6,096 nt of DNA, taken from positions 1 through 6,096 of the forward strand of contig JANYKF010000505.1 of the NCBI GenBank assembly GCA_025361665.1, in the 5' to 3' direction. The translations under genes and the position numbers were made by a program. This DNA is from Clostridiaceae bacterium (GTDB lineage: Bacteria > Bacillota > Clostridia > DSM-8532). The notes beneath the pieces are model-generated. The model did no database searches and was not told the origin of the DNA. It saw nothing but the letters and a program-made list of their open reading frames with translations. Positions 1 to 5,588 of the stretch are shown in pieces. The stretch's first letter is position 1. Every line of letters begins with the position of its first letter.

Positions 1-748
1 TGAAGCTGCGCCGGTGTATCGGCGACAACCCATATTTTCGGATGGCCTCCATGTGCTCGATTGTGCCGTATCCCTTGTTCCGAATGAAGCCATACTCGGG
101 ATACCGGGCGTCCATTGCGTCCATCATGCGGTCCCTCGTTACTTTCGCCATCACGGAAGCCGCGGATACCGCAGCAGACAACGAATCCGCCCTTGGAACG
201 GAAATCTGGCGGAGATCCAAATCCAATCGGAGTGCATCGATGATCAGCGCGTCCGGAGCCTGCTTCATGGCACTGACAGCCAACATCATCGCCTTTTTCG
301 TGGCATTGAGGATATTCACCCGATCGATGTATCCGGAATCACAGATGCCCACTCCCCAGGCGACAGCTTTCTGACGGATTTCACCGTAGAGCCGGTCTCG
401 AGTGGAAGGAGACAGTTTTTTCGAATCATCCAGCTTCTCCAGCCAGACGGTTTCGGGCAGGATGACGCAGGCCGCGGCGACCGGACCGGCCAAAGGACCG
501 CGGCCGGCTTCATCGATGCCACCGACCAGACGGAATCCCTCCCGCCATAAATCCGCTTCCATGGAACGAAGGCTTGACAGCCTGTCCCGCTCCCGCTCCC
601 GCATTTGAAGCCTGCGTCTCTGGATGCCCACCAGTTTTTCAGTCTTGTCCCCTGCTTCGGGGCCGGCTTCCAGCAACCAGGCCAGCGCCGTTTCCGGGTC
701 CATGCCCGACACCTTTTCCGCAAGCGACTTCAGTGTCCATCCGGCCAT
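1..748 (-). CDS. rnhB: Ribonuclease HII (3' end cut by the window edge)
   Basis: Endonuclease that cuts the RNA strand of RNA/DNA hybrids and nicks at single ribonucleotides in DNA, starting ribonucleotide excision repair in the cytoplasm. 249 codons are visible from the ATG at 748; no stop is seen before the left edge. Residues 1-70 are a charged helical extension as in Bacillus RNase HII. The catalytic domain follows, with GIDEAGRGPLAGP at 77-89 (D79 and E80; GRG at 82-84), DDSKKLS at 107-113, LIID ending at D171, and RADS with D188, which I align with the fourth acidic residue. The sequence ends in HRRSF, close to the normal C-terminus, so only about 5-15 residues should be missing. GGAGG at 756-760 lies seven nucleotides upstream of the ATG. 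The rbgA stop (751-753) is only two nucleotides away, so translation is coupled. The family call is firm. Confidence 0.95.
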   Translation of the reverse strand, partial: MAGWTLKSLAEKVSGMDPETALAWLLEAGPEAGDKTEKLVGIQRRRLQMRERERDRLSSLRSMEADLWREGFRLVGGIDEAGRGPLAGPVAAACVILPETVWLEKLDDSKKLSPSTRDRLYGEIRQKAVAWGVGICDSGYIDRVNILNATKKAMMLAVSAMKQAPDALIIDALRLDLDLRQISVPRADSLSAAVSAASVMAKVTRDRMMDAMDARYPEYGFIRNKGYGTIEHMEAIRKYGLSPIHRRSF

Positions 749-750
749 GA

Positions 751-1632
751 TCAGTCCTCCGTTCCACGACTGTCCCTTTTCTGCAAAGGAGGCTTCTCAA
801 GGCTGATGCGACCGAGTTTTGCGCCCCGGAACTCGTCCAGCACGATGGCCGATATCCGGTGAAGGTCCACTTCGCCTCCGGCAATCAGGCAGCCGCGCCG
901 CTTGCCGGCTTCCAGCAGAAGAGCCATACCGGTCTTCCCCTCGCACCCTTGCTGCTTGTACCGCTCCGCCAGCCTGTCCGGATACAGGATGGCCAGCCTC
1001 GCCATGAGGCTGGACGCCAGTTCCGTCGTATCCATGATATCGTCTTTGATGGCGCCTGTGAAGGCCAGGACAAGGCCGGTTTCCGGATCCTCGAATCTGG
1101 GCCACAAGATGCCCGGGGTATCCAGCAGTTGGATTTCGGGATGGATGCGCACCCATTGCTGGGCTCGGGTGATTCCCGGCTTGTCTCCCGTCGCAGTGAT
1201 GGCCCTGCCTGCAATCTTGTTGATGAAAGCGGATTTGCCGACATTCGGAATACCCACCACCATCGTCCGGATGGGTCGCTGCAGCCGGCCCCTGCGCAGG
1301 GCTGATTCCAGCTTCGTCTGCGTCAGGGCGCGCAGCTGTTTGCATATGTCCTTCAACCCGCTGCCGCTGAGCGCGTTCGTGTAGATGACATCCAGCCCCT
1401 GGGCCCGGAACCAGGCCTCCCATTGCCGGCTGACGGCCTCATCGGCCAAATCGCTCTTGTTGAGGGCGACGATGCGGGGTTTCTGCCCGACAAGCCAATC
1501 GATGTCCGGATTCCGGCTGGAGAAGGGAATCCGCGCGTCCAGCAGCTCAATGACGACATCGACCAGTTTCATCGTATCCTGCATCTGGCGCCGGGTTTTG
1601 GTCATGTGACCGGGAAACCATTGAATCACCAC
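751..1632 (-). CDS. rbgA: Ribosome biogenesis GTPase RbgA (YlqF)
   Basis: A circularly permuted GTPase that helps late assembly of the 50S subunit in Bacillota. The 293 residues match the usual length. The permuted motif order is visible: G4 NKSD at 58-61, a G5-like NALSGSG at 86-92, G1 GIPNVGKS at 127-134, G2 around KPGIT at 151-155, and G3 DTPG at 171-174. The N-terminal WFPGHM at 5-10 carries H9, reported as catalytic in the Bacillus protein. The C-terminal part (about 205-293) is the helical RNA-binding domain with the conserved KRGCL stretch at 245-249. The start is GTG at 1632. A second GTG follows at once (1629) and would shorten the protein by one residue. No ATG lies upstream in frame. 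The gene follows the rplS terminator, so it needs its own promoter or read-through, and it is coupled to rnhB. Confidence 0.96.
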   Translation of the reverse strand: MVIQWFPGHMTKTRRQMQDTMKLVDVVIELLDARIPFSSRNPDIDWLVGQKPRIVALNKSDLADEAVSRQWEAWFRAQGLDVIYTNALSGSGLKDICKQLRALTQTKLESALRRGRLQRPIRTMVVGIPNVGKSAFINKIAGRAITATGDKPGITRAQQWVRIHPEIQLLDTPGILWPRFEDPETGLVLAFTGAIKDDIMDTTELASSLMARLAILYPDRLAERYKQQGCEGKTGMALLLEAGKRRGCLIAGGEVDLHRISAIVLDEFRGAKLGRISLEKPPLQKRDSRGTED

Positions 1633-1644
1633 GGATTTGAACTG

Positions 1645-1652
1645 CTCCTTCC
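1645..1652 (-). promoter_or_regulatory. Ribosome binding site of rbgA with long spacing
   Basis: The minus strand reads GGAAGGAG here. It lies 12 nt before the GTG at 1632 and 15 nt before the GTG at 1629. The shorter spacing favours 1632. With a GTG codon and a spacer longer than the 5-8 nt of most other genes in this window, initiation is probably modest. Confidence 0.6.
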
Positions 1653-1675
1653 GAACCGCAACGGGCTCGTATTTT

Positions 1676-1703
1676 ATTATGGGAACACATTTTCAGTTGG
1701 GAA
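1676..1703 (-). promoter_or_regulatory. Candidate promoter for rbgA-rnhB
   Basis: On the minus strand CATAAT (1676-1681, five of six bases matching TATAAT) is preceded after 16 nt by TTCCCA (1698-1703, four of six matching TTGACA). It lies between the rplS terminator and the rbgA ribosome binding site, where a promoter is expected. The -35 box falls inside the 18-bp tandem array. The match is modest, so the call is tentative. Confidence 0.35.
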
Positions 1704-1745
1704 CACATTTTCAGCTGGGAACAAATTCCAGTTGGGAACACAAGG
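1681..1745. repeat. Tandem array of an 18-bp unit between rplS and rbgA
   Basis: On the plus strand GGGAACACATTTTCAG(T/C)T occurs at 1681-1698 and 1699-1716 with one base different. A diverged 17-bp copy follows at 1717-1733, then a partial copy starting GGGAACACAA at 1734. The array fills the gap between the rplS terminator and the likely rbgA promoter. It has no unique spacers and no flanking transposase, so it is neither a CRISPR array nor a visible insertion sequence. The length is a multiple of three and gives a fortuitous open frame, but no ribosome binding site or gene family supports coding. Possible roles are a set of protein-binding sites or a neutral slippage product. Confidence 0.85.
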
Positions 1746-1782
1746 AAAAGGGGACGCATGACGTCCCCCTGCTTGCTTCCTT
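1746..1782 (-). terminator. Intrinsic terminator of rplS
   Basis: On the minus strand GGGGACG pairs with CGTCCCC (plus-strand arms 1762-1768 and 1750-1756; seven base pairs, five-nt loop) and is followed by TTTT (1746-1749). An outer AAGGAA/TTCCTT pairing (1777-1782 with 1742-1747) could extend it across an internal loop. It lies about 50 nt after the rplS stop, as expected for a rho-independent terminator separating rplS from rbgA. Confidence 0.85.
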
Positions 1783-1817
1783 ATTGCGTTCTCAGTATTT
1801 GATCGGGAAACGCGATG

Positions 1818-2174
1818 TCAATCCTTGGAAACGCCGATGTCTTCCTTGAGGCGGGCTCTCTTGCCGACGCGGTCGCGCAGGTAGTAAAGCTTTGCCCGAC
1901 GAACCTTGCCCCGGCGGATGATATTGATGCTGTCCACCTTGGGTGAATGAAGCGGAAATACCCTCTCCACGCCGATACCGAACGAAACGCGGCGGACGGT
2001 GATGGCTTTGCGGATGCTGCTGCCGTTCATGGCAATCAGGGTTCCTTCAAATGCCTGGATTCTTTCACGGGTTCCCTCGACGACCTTCACGTTGACCTTG
2101 ACAAAGTCACCGATTTTCAGGTTCGGAAGGTTCTGTTTCATCCCTTCCTGTTCCAATAAATCAATGATGTTCAT
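1818..2174 (-). CDS. rplS: 50S ribosomal protein L19 (bL19)
   Basis: Large-subunit protein near the interface with the small subunit. The 118 residues are a normal full length. Family-typical stretches are visible: [20 protein letters not shown] at 21-40, [13 protein letters not shown] at 42-54, the [19 protein letters not shown] core at 61-79, and the basic tail [20 protein letters not shown] at 87-106. The start is ATG at 2174 with GGAGG at 2182-2186, seven nt upstream. It has its own promoter and a structured leader, and is followed by an intrinsic terminator, so it can be a monocistronic unit. In Bacillus and many relatives rplS lies directly after trmD; here a transport operon takes that place. 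The identification is certain. Confidence 0.98.
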   Translation of the reverse strand: MNIIDLLEQEGMKQNLPNLKIGDFVKVNVKVVEGTRERIQAFEGTLIAMNGSSIRKAITVRRVSFGIGVERVFPLHSPKVDSINIIRRGKVRRAKLYYLRDRVGKRARLKEDIGVSKD

Positions 2175-2210
2175 GACAAATCCTCCAATTCATAAGACGT
2201 TCTTACCCGG

Positions 2211-2258
2211 GCCGGTCGTCGGCCTTCGGACAGCGGACCGTCCAGTACTTACGCCGAC
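2211..2258 (-). ncRNA. Structured rplS leader, candidate L19 autoregulatory element
   Basis: In the rplS 5' untranslated region the minus strand reads GTCGGC (plus 2253-2258) pairing with GCCGAC (2218-2223). Inside it GGACGG (2238-2243) pairs with CTGTCC (2228-2233) around a UCCG loop, which fits the UNCG tetraloop pattern, with one G-U pair. The result is two stacked helices separated by internal loops of unequal size, starting just downstream of the -10 box. Leaders that bind L19 are known upstream of rplS in Bacillota. The position fits, but I cannot verify the consensus by eye. Confidence 0.55.
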
Positions 2259-2260
2259 AC

Positions 2261-2290
2261 AGTATACCACGGAAAAGCACCGGTTTACAA
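2261..2290 (-). promoter_or_regulatory. Promoter of rplS
   Basis: On the minus strand TTGTAA (2285-2290) and TATACT (2261-2266) are separated by 18 nt, giving four of six and five of six matches to the sigma-A consensus. Transcription would start a few bases before the leader hairpin. The -35 box lies only about 17 nt after the stop codon of the PP-loop gene, and no terminator separates the two. Confidence 0.7.
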
Positions 2291-2307
2291 CGCATAGTTT
2301 CCCGTTT

Positions 2308-2976
2308 TCATGAAATCACAGGCAGGATGGCGTATTGATCCTGGCAAATTACATTTCCGGCATGGAACATCACAGGTTCCGACATCAAAGGACCCGCGAA
2401 CACGAAGGTATGGTATTCGCCATTTTCACCACAGGCATCCGCACCGCATGCCTCTATGCCCTCCACCTCCTGCCGGTTCAGCTCCTTCCCCAGAAAAGAA
2501 GCATCCATCCTTGATGTGTCGACAACCGTGATGAGGGCCCGGTACCCTGCATCCAGGAATTCATGCACCAGCGCCTTGCGGTTTTCCTGCCAGAGGGGGA
2601 AACAGGCTGTCAGGCCGGCTGACTCGCAGCGTGCCGTGCACCATTCACGATGAGGCTCAAGATCGATGTCTCCGAACACGCAAACCTCGGCACCCTTCGC
2701 CTTGGCTTTGCGGAGGTGGTGTTCAAAATTCTCCGCATAAGCCTGTCCTGTTGTCTGTATCAGGGAAATGTGAATTCCCCATGACCTGGAAAGCGACATC
2801 ATTACCGTATCAGGCAGTCCGTGAAACCAGGAGCGCCCCATGTCGGTATTCCATGTGGTGATAAGTCCCAGTGGGATCATTCCGCCTGTGATGGCCCGGT
2901 GAATCGCGAGTGTACTGTCTTTTCCACCGCTGAATGAAGCGATGAAGTGTTTTCCGGAAAATTCGGACAGGTCCAT
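2308..2976 (-). CDS. Dph6-related PP-loop ATP pyrophosphatase (COG2102-like)
   Basis: Cytoplasmic enzyme of the N-type ATP pyrophosphatase group, which activates a carboxylate or carbonyl by adenylation, usually followed by attack of ammonia or another nucleophile. Of the 222 residues, the PP-loop SGGKDS is at 16-21. The Dph6 family stretch FGDIDLEPHREW is at 101-112, PLW at 127-129, and the signature CGENGEYHTF at 182-191. Eukaryotic and archaeal Dph6 amidates diphthine on elongation factor 2. Bacteria lack diphthamide, so the substrate here must differ. The gene is last in the corrinoid operon, about 11 nt after its neighbour's stop start-point, with AAGGAGG at 2982-2988 (five nt before the ATG) overlapping that stop. 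A role in modifying an imported corrinoid, for example side-chain amidation, is my inference. The fold is firm; the reaction is unknown. Confidence 0.85.
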   Translation of the reverse strand: MDLSEFSGKHFIASFSGGKDSTLAIHRAITGGMIPLGLITTWNTDMGRSWFHGLPDTVMMSLSRSWGIHISLIQTTGQAYAENFEHHLRKAKAKGAEVCVFGDIDLEPHREWCTARCESAGLTACFPLWQENRKALVHEFLDAGYRALITVVDTSRMDASFLGKELNRQEVEGIEACGADACGENGEYHTFVFAGPLMSEPVMFHAGNVICQDQYAILPVIS

Positions 2977-2987
2977 GAAGTCCTCCT

Positions 2988-3521
2988 TCAGAAATAGTTG
3001 CGGCTTGCGTATGGAATTTCATCCACCCCGTCCAGTTGGTTCAGGCGCATCGCGAGCATGAAGAAATATCCGGAGAGCAGGTTGGCAAGGTCGATGAGCC
3101 GTTCCGGCACAGGATGGCCCTGGCTGAGATGTCGGTAGAGCAGGCGGACCGTCTCCTTCGCCCTCACACGCAGCAAATGAGCCTGGCAACCTGCCTGTGA
3201 GCCCTGGGTGAGGACGAATGTGTCACATCGGCCGGAAACGGTTTCCTTCAATTCGTTTACCTTCATCAGGAGCCAGGCGGTTTCTTCGGTTGTAACGGTC
3301 AACTTCGTCCGGAGTGTCGGGTTCATGTGATAGACCATTTCGCAGATGGTCAGCAAGTCCGCCCGAATACCCCCTTCCATGGCCAATGCATGCAGCAGGC
3401 CGATTTCGCTGGCCATCCGGTCAGTCATCAGCTCAAAATCGCACATCAGGTCTTCAGGCGCGTCCGCGAGGAACGGATACGCTTCGTATGGACTGCGATA
3501 TGCGGAACTACCTGCTTTCAT
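2988..3521 (-). CDS. Divergent PduO-like cobalamin adenosyltransferase homologue
   Basis: True PduO enzymes transfer adenosyl from ATP to cob(I)alamin. The 177 residues follow the PduO helical layout: a first helix resembling the DELNSxIG segment (DRMASEIGLLHAL at 34-46), then FVLTQGSQAGCQAHLLR at 102-118 matching the FVLPGGSxxxxxLHxxR segment, and LANLLSGYFFMLAMRLNQLDGVDE at about 145-168 matching LxxLSDYLFxLAR-N. Several hallmarks are absent. There is no TKxGDxGxT nucleotide-binding motif at the N-terminus. The CRRAER-like catalytic stretch is AKETVR (121-126). The LSDYLF aspartate is glycine (G151). It may be an adenosyltransferase of a distinct subgroup or a corrinoid/ATP-binding protein without activity. 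The start at 3521 has AAGGAGG just upstream (GGAGG 3530-3534, 8 nt) and overlaps the preceding ATPase by 14 nt. Confidence 0.72.
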   Translation of the reverse strand: MKAGSSAYRSPYEAYPFLADAPEDLMCDFELMTDRMASEIGLLHALAMEGGIRADLLTICEMVYHMNPTLRTKLTVTTEETAWLLMKVNELKETVSGRCDTFVLTQGSQAGCQAHLLRVRAKETVRLLYRHLSQGHPVPERLIDLANLLSGYFFMLAMRLNQLDGVDEIPYASRNYF

Positions 3522-4473
3522 GAAAGTTACCTCCTTGGGGTTCCCACTGCTTGAGCATGTTTCTCATGTATGCCCGGACATCCAGTCCATATACTTCGTT
3601 GAGACAGTTTCCGTCGAGGATGTCCCGGGTCCTTCCATCCGCCGCCAGCATGCCGTTTCGCATCAGCAGGAGACGGTCTGCAAGCCTGGATGCAAGCCCG
3701 ATGTCATGCAGGACGCCGATGATGCACCGCCCCTCCGTTTCGGACCAGCGGATGAGATGGTCTACCAGTTCTATCTGGTGCCTCAGGTCCAGGTGGTTCG
3801 TCGGCTCGTCGAGCAGGATGAGCCTGGGCTCCTGGGCCAGCGTCCGGGCAAGGAAAACTCTCTGGAGCTGACCACCGGACAGGCTGTCGATGGGCCGGCC
3901 GGCCAAATCCGCCATTTCAACGGCCTCGAGGCATTCCCTCACTTTCCTGCGGTCTTCCTTGCCCGGGGACTCGAACAAACCGGCCTTCATGCGGACATAC
4001 CGCCCCAGCATGACTGTTTCCTCCACCGTATAGGAAAAATGGACGGTCGCCAGCTGGCTCATCATCGCGATGTTGCGGGATATGTCCTTCTGCCTCATGT
4101 GTCTGATGTCCGTACCGTCGATGAGCACACGGCCGCCCGTCAATGGAAGCAACCCCGAAATGGCGCGCAGCAGCGTAGTTTTCCCACATCCGTTCGGGCC
4201 AAGCAGGCAAATGTTCTCATGTCCGTGCGTTCGGAAGGATACCTTTCGCACGACATCCTCGCCACCATATCCGCAGCTGGCATCTTCAAGCTCCAGAAGG
4301 GCGTTCGCATCCGTGCGGATCTCCGCGCCTGTGCGGATCTCCACGCCTGTGCGGATCTCCGCATCCGTGCGGATCTCCACGCCTGTGCGTACCTCCGCAT
4401 CAGCGTTTGTCTCTGCATCAACGAGTGCAGAAGTGACAGGGCAGGCGGTTGTTGCAGATGCTGACACTGTCAT
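3508..4473 (-). CDS. btuD: Corrinoid-type ABC transporter ATPase (BtuD-like) with repeat-bearing N-terminal extension
   Basis: ATP-hydrolysing subunit that drives import through the neighbouring permease, on the inner face of the membrane. In the 321 residues, Walker A GPNGCGKTT is at 92-100, the Q-loop Q140, the signature LSGGQ at 198-202, Walker B LILLDEPT at 218-225, the D-loop NHLD at 226-229, and the H-loop H256. The C-terminal DVRAYMRN stretch is typical of the FepC/BtuD group. Start is ATG at 4473, sharing ATGA with the permease stop, with AAGGGGG at 4478-4484. An open frame continues upstream to 4767 but lies inside btuC and is not used. About 56 residues precede the normal start of the ATPase fold, and residues 27-56 are five copies of E(I/V)RT(G/D)(A/V). 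Family members are usually near 260 residues, so this extension is odd. The substrate is inferred from the neighbours. Confidence 0.9.
   Translation of the reverse strand: MTVSASATTACPVTSALVDAETNADAEVRTGVEIRTDAEIRTGVEIRTGAEIRTDANALLELEDASCGYGGEDVVRKVSFRTHGHENICLLGPNGCGKTTLLRAISGLLPLTGGRVLIDGTDIRHMRQKDISRNIAMMSQLATVHFSYTVEETVMLGRYVRMKAGLFESPGKEDRRKVRECLEAVEMADLAGRPIDSLSGGQLQRVFLARTLAQEPRLILLDEPTNHLDLRHQIELVDHLIRWSETEGRCIIGVLHDIGLASRLADRLLLMRNGMLAADGRTRDILDGNCLNEVYGLDVRAYMRNMLKQWEPQGGNFHESR
4306..4395 (-). repeat. Five in-frame 18-bp tandem repeats in the btuD N-terminus
   Basis: Five copies of an 18-bp unit, minus-strand consensus GAGATCCGCACAGGCGTG, encode E(I/V)RT(G/D)(A/V). Copies alternate between ACAGGCGTG-type and ACGGATGCG-type ends, and a decayed copy (ETNADA) lies just upstream. 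Each unit holds an imperfect dyad such as TGCGG ATCT CCGCA, which could form a small hairpin in the mRNA. The frame is kept exactly, but the repeats lie before the ATPase fold, so copy number could change with little cost to the enzyme. Confidence 0.9.
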
Positions 4474-5507
4474 GAGACCCCCTTCCGGCTTCTGCCGAAA
4501 TACACCCAGGCGAAGAACGGCGCGCCGATCAGCGCAGTCACCGCGCCCACCGGCAATTCGATGGGTGTGAGGATGGTGCGGGAAACCAAGTCCGCCAGCA
4601 CCATGAACGCGCCCCCGAAAAGGGCGGAAAGAGGAACCACGAAACGGTGGGATGCTCCGAAAACCTTTCGTGTGACATGGGGGGCTATCAGATCGATGAA
4701 CCCGATGACGCCCGAAAACGCCACGGCGCTGCCGGTCAGCGCGGCGGACAGGCCCAGCAGCATCCATTTCACCTTTTTCAAATCCACCCCCATGGACTGT
4801 GCCTGTTCTTCCCCGAAAACGATCATGTCCAGTTCCCTGACATAGCGGATCAGCCAGAGAATGCCCATAATTGTGATGGGAGCAAGGGTCGCGACATGTT
4901 TCCAGTCCTTCAGGGAGAAGCTGCCCATCTGCCAGAAAATGATGCGCTGCATCTGGTCCCGGGACATGGCCGCAACCAGAGTCAGAATGGCGTTGATGAA
5001 AAGAGAGAAAACCATGCCCGCCAGGATGATGGTGTTGCTGGACATCGCCCGATCCATTCGGGAAGCGAAACTGACCGCGATGAATACGGTCAGCACTCCT
5101 GCAACCAGGCCGACAGCCGGCAATGTGAGCCGTCCCAGAAACGGGACCGAAAACCCGGTCACCATGACGATGCCTGCACCGAGTGCGGCTCCCGAGGAGA
5201 CACCCAGCGTATAGGAGGATGCCAGCGGATTCCGCAGCACGGACTGCATGACGGTTCCGCTGACGCCCAGGCCGGCCCCGACGATAAAGGCCATCATGAC
5301 TCTTGGAAAGCGCAGATTCCAGACAAGGGATACCGTGATCTCCTCCACCCCTGCCGGCAGGCGGAAACCGAGGATGCGGTTCGCCATGATGAAGAGGATT
5401 TCACGGGGTGGAACAAACACACTGCCTACCCCGATGCCGACAATGAGGATGATGAGTGCACAAAATACGGACAGCAGGATGGCCGGTCCTTTTCCCGAAC
5501 CTGCCAT
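4470..5507 (-). CDS. btuC: FecCD-family ABC permease (BtuC-like)
   Basis: Membrane channel subunit of a cobalamin/heme/siderophore importer, working as a dimer. From ATG 5507 it has 345 residues, the family's usual length, with hydrophobic segments from residue 9 to about 335 consistent with ten membrane helices. Family motifs are NPLASSYTLGVSSGAALGAG at 93-112, the coupling region EEQAQSMG at 233-240, GVIGFIDLIAPHVTR at 266-280 and the FGASHRFVVPLSALFGGAF stretch at 283-301. The frame is also open from ATG 5609, which would add 34 residues made mostly of the 27-bp repeat (STESGNIRT) and overlap btuF by 38 nt. I prefer 5507 because of length and the immediate transmembrane start, although its ribosome binding site is weak (GGAAATCGGG just before the ATG). 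The start is uncertain; the family is firm. Confidence 0.9.
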   Translation of the reverse strand: MAGSGKGPAILLSVFCALIILIVGIGVGSVFVPPREILFIMANRILGFRLPAGVEEITVSLVWNLRFPRVMMAFIVGAGLGVSGTVMQSVLRNPLASSYTLGVSSGAALGAGIVMVTGFSVPFLGRLTLPAVGLVAGVLTVFIAVSFASRMDRAMSSNTIILAGMVFSLFINAILTLVAAMSRDQMQRIIFWQMGSFSLKDWKHVATLAPITIMGILWLIRYVRELDMIVFGEEQAQSMGVDLKKVKWMLLGLSAALTGSAVAFSGVIGFIDLIAPHVTRKVFGASHRFVVPLSALFGGAFMVLADLVSRTILTPIELPVGAVTALIGAPFFAWVYFGRSRKGVS

Positions 5508-5525
5508 CCCGATTTCCAGTTCTCT

Positions 5526-5588
5526 TGTCCGGATGTTCCCGGACTCAGTACCTGTCCGGATGTTCCCGGACTCAGTACTTGTCCGGAT
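5526..5588. repeat. 27-bp tandem repeat with inverted arms at the btuF/btuC junction
   Basis: Two copies (5526-5552, 5553-5579), differing only at the last base, and a 9-bp partial third copy (5580-5588) inside the end of btuF. Each full copy contains GTCCGG and CCGGAC six bases apart. On the mRNA the order of arms is CCGGAC (5581-5586), GTCCGG (5566-5571), CCGGAC (5554-5559), GTCCGG (5539-5544), CCGGAC (5527-5532), so neighbouring arms can pair in alternative ways. The partial copy carries the last btuF codons and its stop lies in the adjoining copy, suggesting the array arose by duplicating the btuF 3' end. It fills nearly all of the gap before the preferred btuC start. Confidence 0.9.

Noticed and set aside
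14..550. Plus-strand open frame of 178 codons opposite rnhB
   Set aside because: The minus-strand frame is a clear RNase HII with its active-site residues, so this is a shadow.
1681..1745. Possible CRISPR remnant
   Set aside because: The copies are contiguous with no unique spacers, and no cas genes are seen.
1637..1849. Plus-strand frame encoding MGTHFQLGTHFQLG-like repeats
   Set aside because: It arises from the 18-bp array, crosses the rplS terminator and enters rplS antisense. No ribosome binding site or family match supports a gene.
2175..2307. Cobalamin riboswitch in the gap before rplS
   Set aside because: The gap has a promoter and a short leader for rplS, and is far too short for the complex B12 riboswitch. 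One would be expected upstream of btuF, outside the window.
3346..4464. Long plus-strand open frame of 372 codons opposite btuD and the PduO-like gene
   Set aside because: It lies opposite two well-recognised genes. Its translation shows no family features, and long antisense frames are common in GC-rich coding DNA.
4474..4767. Upstream extension of the btuD frame into btuC
   Set aside because: The region encodes the conserved C-terminus of the permease in another frame, and the ATG at 4473 has a ribosome binding site and the usual ATGA coupling.
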